A stretch of DNA of 64,000 nucleotides, from assembly GCA_015063895.1 (NCBI GenBank), contig SVTG01000002.1, positions 62,001 to 126,000 of the forward strand. The letters are read 5' to 3'. Both the position numbers and the translations under genes were made by a program. The notes beneath the pieces were generated by a model that was given only the letters and a program-made list of their open reading frames with translations, ran no database searches and was not told where the DNA came from. The DNA comes from Oscillospiraceae bacterium. Lineage in GTDB: Bacteria; Bacillota; Clostridia; Oscillospirales; CAG-272. Positions 55,204 to 64,000 of this stretch are shown here, one piece after another (position 1 is the stretch's first letter; each line of letters opens with the position of its first letter).

Positions 55204-56032
55204 TTTGTTGCGCGCGGGGCTTGCCCGTTATCTCAAAAACCCGCTTACCGCATTGGTTGCCGTTGCCTCGCTTATAATAGGGCTGTTTAGCGGTCGCAAT
55301 GCAGTCTGCACCATTGACGACGTGTATCTGATCGCGCTTTTCATCGCGTTTGCCGCATTCATCTCGCTGTTCGTCGGGCGTGAGCACGGCGAGGGCGGCT
55401 TTCGCAATAAGGCGGTCACGGGCTACACAAAGGGTCAGATCTTCTGCTCGGAATGGCTTCTGCACACGGCGTTTTGCCTTGCGATGCTGCTGCTTTTTCT
55501 GATCGGCTTTGCGCCGCTCGCGCACGAGGTGCTTTCCCCTGTGCCAGCGGGAATGCTTGCCCTGATCACACTGTGTCTTATGATGATGACAGTTACCGTT
55601 GTCACGTTGCTTTGCACGCTTACGCTTTTGGTCAGCCAACGCGCTGTGTCGGCGATCCTTTCCGTGCTATTGGTGGTCGGGTTGTTGTTTGCTTCTTATG
55701 CGATAGATGCGGCACTTACACGTCCGCAGTACTATCTTATACAGCATTATAACGAGGCAGGGGAGTTCGTTTCTTTGCAGAAAATAGAGGATCCTCGCTA
55801 TGTCGACGGTGCGGCGCGCACATTGCTTACGCATTTGAGCTATACGCTTCCCTTGGGTCAGAGCGAACCATTGCTTGAAAGTATTGCGATATGGAATTAC
55901 AGTAACGCGGAGGCAGATCATGACTTTTCTTGGTTGAAGATCATTAAATTTCTCCCGCTGTACTCTCTGGGGTTAACAACGATTATTGGCAGCATCGGCT
56001 ACGTGATATTCCGTCGCCGTGACCTCAAATAA
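55196..56032 (+). CDS. ABC transporter permease
   Basis: GTG start overlapping the ATPase stop; six hydrophobic segments. Confidence 0.8.
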   Translation: MSNLLRAGLARYLKNPLTALVAVASLIIGLFSGRNAVCTIDDVYLIALFIAFAAFISLFVGREHGEGGFRNKAVTGYTKGQIFCSEWLLHTAFCLAMLLLFLIGFAPLAHEVLSPVPAGMLALITLCLMMMTVTVVTLLCTLTLLVSQRAVSAILSVLLVVGLLFASYAIDAALTRPQYYLIQHYNEAGEFVSLQKIEDPRYVDGAARTLLTHLSYTLPLGQSEPLLESIAIWNYSNAEADHDFSWLKIIKFLPLYSLGLTTIIGSIGYVIFRRRDLK

Positions 56033-56045
56033 GGGGGTGGACGGT

Positions 56046-56891
56046 ATGAAAAATCTGCTTTCTGCTACCTTTGCACGACTCTTTAAAGGGAAGCTGTTTT
56101 GGATCGGTATGCTTGCCATGGGCGGTCTTGGCGCCGTTGCAACGATCGCACGGGCACGTGACGCCTATGTTTTACAGGATATGGGCTACGACAGACCCGA
56201 TGGGCTTTTGTTTATCGGTCTCACTTATTTTCTCATCACCGTGGCGGCGTTCGACGGTCTGTTCATCGGTGCCGAGCACGCGGACGGCACGTGGCGCAAC
56301 AAGCTGATCGTGGGACAGGGAAGAGTGCAGATCTATCTCACCTACCTGATCGTCACAACTGCAGCCACGATGTTGATGCACCTTGTCTATATCGGCGTGG
56401 TATTGGGGCTTTCCGCACCGCTGCTGAATCCTTTTTTGACACTGATAAAGGTGAACGTGGTCTTCTTTTTCTGCTCGCTTGCCACCGTGGTGGCAATGAA
56501 TGCTCTGATGGTCACGCTTTGCATGCTGATCCAAAACAGGGCGGTTGTGGCGGTTGGCGCGATGCTGCTTGCCATTGGCTTGATGATGGGCGGCATGGCG
56601 ATCTATCAAATGCTCTGTGCCCCTGAATTTTTGAGTGGTCCGGCAACGGTCGTAAACGGCGTTCTGATGCCCTCTCCCGAGCCCGTGCCCAACCCCAAAT
56701 ATCTCACGGGTGCAAAGCGCGCATTCTTCCAATTTTTGCACGAGTTTCTGCCCGGCGGTCAGGCTATAACCATTGGTATGACAGGCGAGTTGCCTGCAAA
56801 CGTGTGGCGGTTGCCCGTATTTTCTGCGTTGCTCACCCTGCTATCCACCCTTGGCGGCGCGTGGGGCTTTTGCCGCCGAGATTTAAAATAA
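56046..56891 (+). CDS. ABC transporter permease
   Basis: ATG 56046 after ggggtgg; hydrophobic segments, paralogous layout. Confidence 0.8.
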   Translation: MKNLLSATFARLFKGKLFWIGMLAMGGLGAVATIARARDAYVLQDMGYDRPDGLLFIGLTYFLITVAAFDGLFIGAEHADGTWRNKLIVGQGRVQIYLTYLIVTTAATMLMHLVYIGVVLGLSAPLLNPFLTLIKVNVVFFFCSLATVVAMNALMVTLCMLIQNRAVVAVGAMLLAIGLMMGGMAIYQMLCAPEFLSGPATVVNGVLMPSPEPVPNPKYLTGAKRAFFQFLHEFLPGGQAITIGMTGELPANVWRLPVFSALLTLLSTLGGAWGFCRRDLK

Positions 56892-56906
56892 TATCAAAAA
56901 GGAGGT

Positions 56907-57815
56907 GTGCGTATGGTCGCGTTATGGATCGCGGTGGGAGTGCTGTCCCTTACTGTACTCTTGCTTGTGTGCAAGGTGCTTTCCATGCAAAAGGCGGCAA
57001 GAGAGATCGCCGTAGCTTTTTCCGAGCATCTGCAAAGCGATACCAATACGCTGATCTGTGTATCCACCAGAGATCGGCACATACGCACACTTGCCGCCTC
57101 GATCAACCGCGAGCTGCGCGCGTTGCGCGAGATGCGGCACCGCTACCAAAACGGCGACAAGGAATTAAAAAGCGCCGTTACCAATGTCTCGCACGATCTG
57201 CGCACACCCCTCACTGCTATTTGCGGGTATCTTGATCTTTTAGAAGCGGAGGAAAAATCAGAGCAGACCGCCCGCTATATTGCGCAAATTGCAAACCGTA
57301 TCGAGGTTTTGAAGTCGCTCACCGAGGAGCTGTTCCGCTTTTCGGTGATTTCCGCTGAACCCGCGCTAACCCCCGAGCGCCTGAACGTATGCCGCGTGCT
57401 GGAAGACACGTTGGTTTCCTTTTACGCAGCCCTTGAGAGAAAGGGCATAAAACCACAGATTTCTTTGCCCGATTGCGAAGTGTGGCGCGTGCTAGATGCT
57501 TCCGCGCTTTCCCGTATTTTCAGTAACATTGTAAGCAATGCGGTGAAATATTCCGATGGGGACTTTTCCGTCTGTATGAGTGAGGACGGGCGCATCGTGT
57601 TCAGCAATACGGCGCGCACCTTGTCCGCGGTGGACGTGGAAAAGCTCTTTGATCGCTTCTATACTGTCAATTCCGCCAGAAGCTCCACAGGGCTCGGGCT
57701 TTCGATCGCCAAGATCCTGGTCGAGCGAATGGGGGGCAATATCTCTGCTGATTATAAAGGGAATATGTTGTCGATAACCCTTTCCTTTGAGGGAGAATCA
57801 TATGAAAACAAGTAA
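56907..57815 (+). CDS. Sensor histidine kinase (lantibiotic-responsive type)
   Basis: VSHDLRTPLTAICGYLDLL, NAVKYS, SSTGLGLSIAKILVERMGG. Confidence 0.93.
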   Translation: MRMVALWIAVGVLSLTVLLLVCKVLSMQKAAREIAVAFSEHLQSDTNTLICVSTRDRHIRTLAASINRELRALREMRHRYQNGDKELKSAVTNVSHDLRTPLTAICGYLDLLEAEEKSEQTARYIAQIANRIEVLKSLTEELFRFSVISAEPALTPERLNVCRVLEDTLVSFYAALERKGIKPQISLPDCEVWRVLDASALSRIFSNIVSNAVKYSDGDFSVCMSEDGRIVFSNTARTLSAVDVEKLFDRFYTVNSARSSTGLGLSIAKILVERMGGNISADYKGNMLSITLSFEGESYENK

Positions 57816-57879
57816 GAAAATGGTTGCATCTAAATCGGTCACACAAGCCATATTGTGCATCCTTAATGGATGCCACCCC

Positions 57880-57916
57880 AAAAAGCCCAGATGTCACAAG
57901 GCATCTGGGCTTTTTT
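57880..57916 (+). terminator. Terminator
   Basis: AAAAGCCCAGATG TCACAAGG CATCTGGGCTTTTTT. Confidence 0.8.
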
Positions 57917-58048
57917 CTACCAATTTTCAGGTAGTGATTTTAATAGATGCCACACGGCAAAAACGCCGTGTGGATGGGATTTGAACTTGAATAATCGACT
58001 TTTTAGGGGAGATTTTGAGATTGCTTCATCTTAGAATCTGTCCCTTGA

Positions 58049-58825
58049 TCATTTTTTATTCATATGTATTTTTCCGAAGCGGTTACGGAACTCTGACGGA
58101 TAACAGCCTTCATGATATTTAAAGTATCCAATGAAGGCTTTGTCGCTTGGAAATGCCAGCTCGGCAGCTATCTCCTTAACATACTTTTCTGTATTGCATA
58201 AAAGCTCCTTGGCTCTCGCAAGTAAAAAATTATTGATAAGCGCCCTCGCGCCAATACCGCAATTACTTTTGCATAAGCGGTTTATATGGTCGGGTGAATA
58301 GCCGAAATGCTCTGCCACACTTTTAACGGTAAGAGAGGAGTCTGCGTTTATCCTTATCCACTCGAGAAGTGTCTCTGCAATACTGTTATAGCTACACACA
58401 CTTTTTTCGGACAAATGACAGAGTACGGCAAGTATATGAATGAGTACTGAATTTACAGCGTATTCAGGAACGCTCGGCAGATTGTTATAGTGCAACAGCT
58501 CCTTAAAGAGGTACATACCGTTGAAGCTTTCGAAAAAACGTTTATTAAACGGGAGATCCCCCTCCTTCACGGTAAAATGTACCCAATAAAAGCCGACGTC
58601 ACTCGTTACCCTCGTTCCGTAATGAAGCACGTTCGGGGATAACAACATCACTTGTCCTTGCTCTACCAGATATTCATGCTCCCCCTCACGCATATATACC
58701 TTTCCTTTTGTGACACAGATTATCTCATAGGTTTTTTCTGTTCGTTTGGGGTGTATCCATTCCGTTTGCGTTGAAAAAAGTCCCGCATATGAAAATACGA
58801 TGTTATTATTCGTTAGAATGTTCAT
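58049..58825 (-). CDS. AraC-family regulator
   Basis: Cupin-like N-terminus; SLTVKSVAEHFGYSPDHINRLCKSNCG and IAAELAFPSDKAFIGYFKYHEGCYPSEFR. Confidence 0.9.
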   Translation of the reverse strand: MNILTNNNIVFSYAGLFSTQTEWIHPKRTEKTYEIICVTKGKVYMREGEHEYLVEQGQVMLLSPNVLHYGTRVTSDVGFYWVHFTVKEGDLPFNKRFFESFNGMYLFKELLHYNNLPSVPEYAVNSVLIHILAVLCHLSEKSVCSYNSIAETLLEWIRINADSSLTVKSVAEHFGYSPDHINRLCKSNCGIGARALINNFLLARAKELLCNTEKYVKEIAAELAFPSDKAFIGYFKYHEGCYPSEFRNRFGKIHMNKK

Positions 58826-58945
58826 ATCGTTTTTTCTTACCTCATATCGTGTTTTGAGAATTGATTTTTATACGAATATATTTTATAATAAATTCAAAAG
58901 AAAATCAATATTTCCTTGAAAATACAGCTATTTTGAGGTGGTTTT

Positions 58946-60745
58946 ATGAAAACATACTCTTATAAAGAGGTACGGCTCACATCCGGCTACCTTTTAGAAA
59001 AGCAAGAGCTAAATCGGAAAATCACGATTGACGCGGTGTACGACCGCTTCTTTGAAACGGGAAGAATATCTGCCTTTGACTTTAGTTATGATCCCACTGT
59101 TGAGGGCTCTGTTAAGCCCCATTACTTTTGGGACAGCGACGTTGCCAAATGGATAGAAGGCGCGGCTTATATTTTGAAGCATCACCCCGAGATGCGCGAG
59201 CTTGAGCAAAAGGCAGACGGCATTATATCCAAAATAAAAGAGCATCAAGAGGATAACGGCTATTTCAATATTTACTTCACAGTCTGTGAACCCGAAAATA
59301 GATTTTCAAATCGCAACGCTCATGAGCTTTACTGTGCAGGACATCTGATGGAGGCGGCTGTTGCCTATGCCGAAGCGACTGGTAAAGAAACTCTTCTTGA
59401 GTGTATGGAAAAATACGCGGAGCATATATACAAGGTTTTCGTTGTTGATAGGAGCGCCGCTTTTTTCACACCTGGACACGAGGAGATCGAGCTTGCTCTC
59501 GTTCGTATGTACCACTATACAGGCGAAAGAAAATATCTTGACCTTGCGGCTCATTTCATAAATACTCGCGGAACTGTCGTCGAAAACGATCATCCCGAGT
59601 ACGACCAAAGTCACAAGCCCGTCAGAGAGCAAGCCGAGGCAGTCGGGCACGCGGTACGCGCCCTGTATCTTTACACCGGCATGGCACATCTTGCAAAAGA
59701 AACGGATGACGATGAACTGAAGCATGCTTGTCGCGTTCTCTGGAACGATATCATGTCGCATAAGATGTACGTTACAGGCGGAGTCGGCTCGACAAACATC
59801 GGCGAGGCATTTACAACAAACTACGACCTTCCAAGCGATACGGCTTATGCCGAGACCTGTGCGGCGATCGCACTCATGTTTTTTGGCAATGCCATGCTTG
59901 CCCTTGAAAACGATGCAAAATATGCCGACGTCATCGAGCGTGCCTTGTATAACGGTGTACTGTCGGGACTCTCCTTGGACGGAACAAGATTCTTTTACAC
60001 CAACCCTCTCGAGATCAATCTATCCGAGCGATGGAGTAGCACTTGGGGAAAACGAGTCTTCCCCATCTCGCAGCGCCCGGGCGTATTCAGCTGCTCCTGC
60101 TGTCCTCCTAATATTAACAGGCTTCTTCCCTCTCTTGGAAATTACATTTACGGTAGTGAAAACGACACCTTGTACATCAATCAGTTTATCTCGTCACAGT
60201 TAAACGACGTTGGAGTATGCTGTACGCAGAAAACCGATTATCCTAACGACGGCACGGTAAAGATCTCCGCAAGGGGCATAGCGAGGGTGGCCGTGCGTAT
60301 TCCGTCATGGTGCGAGCACCTTACGCTCAACAAGCCCTACTCCATCGAACGCGGATATGCCGTGGTTGAGAACGACGGTGGCGATATCGTTGCGAATTTT
60401 GACATAAAACCGAGGCTCGTATACGCTGACAGCCGTGTGATGAGAAACGCGGGACGCGTCTGCGTTGCAAGAGGTCCTGTGGTATATTGTGCAGAGGGAA
60501 TGGACAACGGTGCGGATCTTCATAGCTATTCTATTCCATCAAATCCCGAATTCCATGAGGCATATGATGAGAACCTCGGTCTTTATACACTACAGGTAGC
60601 TTGTGTAAGAGAAACAGATTTTGGAGACGAGCTTTATTCAAACCGTGCGCCGCAAAAGGTGAGAGCCAGCCTGAAGCTCATACCCTACAACTGCTTTGCA
60701 AACCGAGGCGAAACGGATATGATCGTCTGGCTACGCCGTGAATGA
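58946..60745 (+). CDS. GH127 beta-L-arabinofuranosidase-like protein
   Basis: ELYCAGHLMEAAVAYAEATGK, TGGVGSTNIGEAFT, CSCCPPNINRLLPSLGNYIY. Confidence 0.92.
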   Translation: MKTYSYKEVRLTSGYLLEKQELNRKITIDAVYDRFFETGRISAFDFSYDPTVEGSVKPHYFWDSDVAKWIEGAAYILKHHPEMRELEQKADGIISKIKEHQEDNGYFNIYFTVCEPENRFSNRNAHELYCAGHLMEAAVAYAEATGKETLLECMEKYAEHIYKVFVVDRSAAFFTPGHEEIELALVRMYHYTGERKYLDLAAHFINTRGTVVENDHPEYDQSHKPVREQAEAVGHAVRALYLYTGMAHLAKETDDDELKHACRVLWNDIMSHKMYVTGGVGSTNIGEAFTTNYDLPSDTAYAETCAAIALMFFGNAMLALENDAKYADVIERALYNGVLSGLSLDGTRFFYTNPLEINLSERWSSTWGKRVFPISQRPGVFSCSCCPPNINRLLPSLGNYIYGSENDTLYINQFISSQLNDVGVCCTQKTDYPNDGTVKISARGIARVAVRIPSWCEHLTLNKPYSIERGYAVVENDGGDIVANFDIKPRLVYADSRVMRNAGRVCVARGPVVYCAEGMDNGADLHSYSIPSNPEFHEAYDENLGLYTLQVACVRETDFGDELYSNRAPQKVRASLKLIPYNCFANRGETDMIVWLRRE

Positions 60746-60890
60746 CCGAAAATAATAGATGCCGAAGTTTTTCGTGTATTGTAAGGATATAAGTATCTAT
60801 TAAGGATGCACATAAAACCGTCTCCAAAACTCCAAATCCCTTGATTTTATTGACTTTTTGAGATTGGCATCTATTTTGTCAAGACAACAC

Positions 60891-60931
60891 AAAACGAAAA
60901 AAGCACCCCGTGTGGGTGCTTTTTTCGTTTT
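60891..60931 (+). terminator. Terminator
   Basis: AAAACGAAAAAAGCACCC CGTGT GGGTGCTTTTTTCGTTTT. Confidence 0.8.
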
Positions 60932-61489
60932 GCTTGCCTTCGGCAAGGCGGGGGTGGGATTTGAACTATGCGACGGAGTCGCATGGGGCGACCTTCCGCC
61001 GTGCGAACCGAGCACGCGGTGGCGGTGCATGGCGGAGAAGGCGTTATATTATAAAGTCTGGATAACTAACGAAGGATAACACACCGCGTGCGTCGGGGCC
61101 CATTTTGCCGAAGGCAAAATATTGCGTCGCTTTTCGTGTCACGCCCGAAAAGCAGCAAATAACCCGTACTAAAATCCTGCCCCAACCCGCCCACCCACAC
61201 CCCCTGTCACTCCGTGACCTCCCCCTCTTCGTCCCCAGAGGGGGAGACATAAGAACTGTTTTTTGATGTGACCGAAATAGATGCAGGTCACGAAACCCCA
61301 GAAGCCAAGCGGCTTCTGTTTTTTTTATGCCATTTTTTAAGTGAAAATAAAAAGATGCATTTGCCGCTTTTCGCCGTTCGAGCGGGAAATGAACCTTGCA
61401 CCACGCATTTGGGGTAGATTTTTCACGATTGTTGTGAAAAATCTGCCCCTTTTTTCGTTTTTGAAATTGTTAAATAATTGTGTTTGAAA
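60932..61489. repeat. Composite intergenic repeat, copy B
   Basis: Direct-orientation copy of 52865-53408, both ending gaaattgttaaataattgtg(t/tc)tgaaagg. Confidence 0.9.
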
Positions 61490-61614
61490 GGAGGACTCTT
61501 ATTTAAAAATCAGAATATGCTCGTTTCGAATTTTTGAAAAAATATGTTATAATAATAAAAAAGTTTGTAAGATTTTCTTTTCTTCGGAGTCTTATAAGTG
61601 AAGGAGGTGATAGG

Positions 61615-62118
61615 GTGACGGATTTTGAACAGTTGTATAATACATATTTTAATGACGTTTATTTGTATATTTTGCGGCTTTCGGGTAACGAGCATATAGC
61701 TGAGGAAATTACAAGTGATACCTTCTTCAAAGCTATGAAGTCGATTAACAGCTTTCGTGGAGATTGCGATGTGCGTGTTTGGCTTTGCCAAATAGCTAAG
61801 AATTGTTACTATTCTTACATAAAGAAAAGCAATCGGACAGAACAAGTTGACGAAACAGAGTTGCAAGAGATTCCCGATCTTGCCCCAAGCGTGGCCGACG
61901 AGTACGTCCGGCGCGAGGAGATAGAGCAAATCCAAAAGATCTTGCACGACGTGAGTGAACCGCACAAGGAAGTCTTTATGTGGCGCGTGTATGCGGAGCT
62001 TTCATTCAAACAGATTGCTCAGATCTTTGGCAAGACCGAGAATTGGGCTTGTGTCACCTATCATCGAGCGCGAAAAATGATTAAAGAAAGATTGGAGGAA
62101 AAGAACGGTGAGAACTGA
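61615..62118 (+). CDS. ECF-type sigma-70 factor
   Basis: FEQLYNTYFNDVYLYILRLSGNEHIAEEITSDTFFKAM; region 4 FKQIAQIFGKTENWACVTYHRARKMIKERLE; GTG 61615 after aaggaggtg. Confidence 0.9.
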   Translation: MTDFEQLYNTYFNDVYLYILRLSGNEHIAEEITSDTFFKAMKSINSFRGDCDVRVWLCQIAKNCYYSYIKKSNRTEQVDETELQEIPDLAPSVADEYVRREEIEQIQKILHDVSEPHKEVFMWRVYAELSFKQIAQIFGKTENWACVTYHRARKMIKERLEEKNGEN

Positions 62119-62662
62119 ATGTAGTGTAGTCAGAGATTTGCTACCGCTTTATGTTGAAGATATGGTAAACCCCGAAACTGCGCAGTTTGTAAGTGACCAC
62201 TTGAAAGAGTGTTCCGAATGTCATTCCGAGTTTGAAAGTTTGAAAAATGGAGTGCCGTTATCTATGGTTGAAAATAAACCTGCCGCTGAAACCGCGAACT
62301 CAAAGCCTTTCAAAAAAATGATGAAAAGAATGAATAGACAATTCTATTCGATTGCTTATGCTGCCATCATATTTTTAATTTTTCTTGGCTTTGGGTGGAC
62401 GGCTGGCAACAACTTAATGTATAACAGTTTGATTATGCCGATCGTTGGTATTTTCGGATACTACGTCTTTAAATGGAAAGCATTTTATAAGGTTCTTGTG
62501 TTGTTGCTTTTGATTGACCTTTCTGTATTTGCTTTTCAGCTTGTAGAGATAGGCTTTGTGGATACGCTTATGTGGACGATGCTATACGCAATCTTCGTTC
62601 TTGTCGGAGTGGCAATCGCCTTCCTTTTGTATTATGCGTTTAGAAAGGAGGAGAAGAAATGA
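62108..62662 (+). CDS. Anti-sigma factor with zf-HC2 domain
   Basis: CSVVRDLLPLYVEDMVNPETAQFVSDHLKECSECHSEFE plus TM helices; overlaps sigma gene. Confidence 0.85.
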   Translation: MRTECSVVRDLLPLYVEDMVNPETAQFVSDHLKECSECHSEFESLKNGVPLSMVENKPAAETANSKPFKKMMKRMNRQFYSIAYAAIIFLIFLGFGWTAGNNLMYNSLIMPIVGIFGYYVFKWKAFYKVLVLLLLIDLSVFAFQLVEIGFVDTLMWTMLYAIFVLVGVAIAFLLYYAFRKEEKK

Positions 62663-63438
62663 AAACACGAATTTTGAAGATTTCAGCCTTATGCTTGGCT
62701 ATTGCTCTTATTGTTGGCGTGTGTTGGTTTGCAAATGGGCTTGTGGGTAATCCCATTTCAAAAATGATGGCTCGTAATGCGGCAGAAAAGTATCTTAGAA
62801 CAAATTATTCAAATATAGACTATGAACTTCAAGAGGTCTCATATAGCTTCAAGGAAGTTGGATACTATGCACACGTTGTATCTCCCGGTAGTGTAGATGG
62901 TAATTTCACGCTGCGCATGTCAATGCTCGGAAAAATACGTGGTGATGATTATAGCACACGTGTTGAAGGACACGGCAATGTGGCAAATAGATTATTTTTT
63001 GAGTATCGTGAAATGGTGGATAGCGTTCTCAACAGTAGTGCGTATCCTTACACCATAGCTATGGGGTACGGTGACTTGGAATTTGAGCGCGAGGCTGGTG
63101 CAGAGGTGGTAGAGGGCGCCATCAAGAGAAGCGAGCTTGTTAACGACAGATTTTATAACGTAGGCATGCTGGGGGCTAAAAATGGCAAGCTTGTACTGCA
63201 TATTGATAGCGACAGCGTTGCCGATACCAATGAAAAGGCAGCCGAAATACTGTTAAAAACAAAGGAATTATTGGATCAATCGGGCATTTCATTCTATTCC
63301 GTACATTTTGTGTTGGGGGAAATAAATCTCAAGGATTTTCTTTCTACCGATATCAATGAGGATGGTATCATCGAACGAATCGAAAAATGCGCTGAGAATA
63401 CAAGGAATTACTATAACGAGCAAGATAAGGCAAAATAA
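62659..63438 (+). CDS. Sigma-operon-associated exported/membrane-anchored hypothetical protein
   Basis: N-terminal TM, overlaps zf-HC2 gene by 4 bp. Confidence 0.75.
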   Translation: MKTRILKISALCLAIALIVGVCWFANGLVGNPISKMMARNAAEKYLRTNYSNIDYELQEVSYSFKEVGYYAHVVSPGSVDGNFTLRMSMLGKIRGDDYSTRVEGHGNVANRLFFEYREMVDSVLNSSAYPYTIAMGYGDLEFEREAGAEVVEGAIKRSELVNDRFYNVGMLGAKNGKLVLHIDSDSVADTNEKAAEILLKTKELLDQSGISFYSVHFVLGEINLKDFLSTDINEDGIIERIEKCAENTRNYYNEQDKAK

Positions 63439-63490
63439 GATACTCGCGGATAAACAAAAATGCGTGTGTCCAAATCGGTCACACAAGCCA

Positions 63491-63531
63491 GCAAAAGAAA
63501 AGGCCACCCAGTCGGGTGGCCTTTTCTTTTG
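63491..63531. terminator. Terminator
   Basis: GCAAAAGAAAAGGCCACCC AGTC GGGTGGCCTTTTCTTTTGC. Confidence 0.8.
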
Positions 63532-63723
63532 CCGATTACGGGGGCTTGCGGTTTGAGCCCTGCGGCGTGCAAATATCATAAAAATTGCAAGTATAATATC
63601 GCCGCAGAAAAGGTTGACGTTTTTGCGGAGCAAAATGGTCGGCGGTGTCGACAAGTCAACCTTTAAGCGTGCGAAGCGCAGCGAGCAAAGCGGGGCAACA
63701 TTCCACCTGTGCAACCGCATTAT

Positions 63724-63840
63724 GTGACCGAAATAGATGCAGGTCAAAAAACCCCAGAAGCCAAGCGGCTTCCGGGGTTTTTTCGTGCCATTTTTCAGGG
63801 TGAAAATAAAAAGAGGCATTTGCTGTTTTCGTCGTGCGAG
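63724..63840. repeat. Composite intergenic repeat, partial copy
   Basis: tgtgaccgaaatagatgcaggtca..aaccccagaagccaagcggcttc..ggtgaaaataaaaag matches 61265-61380. Confidence 0.75.
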
Positions 63841-64000
63841 CGAGAGGGGGAGCTTGACGCCTGTGCAGGAAAGATCGCTTTGCGTGTGATCGTAAACGAT
63901 CTGTGTCATATCCTGGTCAAGTGCCACCAGAACACGCGCTTTGATATGACGCTCGGAGACCTCGCTTTCGCTGACCCAGGATACGGTAGCACTGTCCATG

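Noticed and set aside
52865-61489. Direct repeats considered as IS element or integrative-element att sites
   Set aside because: No transposase, integrase or terminal inverted repeats recognised; kept only as a repeat-flanked segment.

Overview
This 64 kb window looks chromosomal, from a spore-forming, uncultured-type Clostridia (Oscillospirales/Christensenellales-like). That placement is inferred from spoIVB and spoIIIAH homologues, DegV, BspA-type LRR and sigma-A promoters. Most of it is ordinary: glycolysis (pfkA, ldh), purB, cinA, dinB, a yifB/comM-like ATPase, an m5C rRNA methyltransferase, several ABC exporters, radical-SAM proteins, sugar enzymes and three tRNAs (Gly-CCC, Leu-TAA, initiator Met). 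The unusual material is concentrated in four places. (1) 4.37-5.04 kb: a five-copy, 118-bp tandem array. Each unit is a palindromic REP-like element whose centre carries the last codons and stop of a truncated spoIVB copy. A single, uninterrupted copy of the same element lies at 22,936-22,985. (2) 5.2-9.1 kb: an accessory operon (SPFH/YdjI-like with zinc ribbons, membrane protein, two small ORFs, zinc-ribbon/TPR/CFI-box protein) with a divergent XRE regulator, bracketed by the spoIVB fragment and the intact spoIVB. (3) Downstream of the tRNA genes: inverted and direct copies of tRNA T-arm sequence, interrupted or bordered by short palindromes. One such copy is near-complete but has no tRNA next to it. 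(4) 52.8-64 kb: a ~550-600 bp composite intergenic repeat in two long copies that flank a ~7.5 kb two-component/ABC/GH127 segment, plus partial copies. No CRISPR array, rRNA, transposase or prophage was recognised. All similarity statements are by eye; no searches were run.
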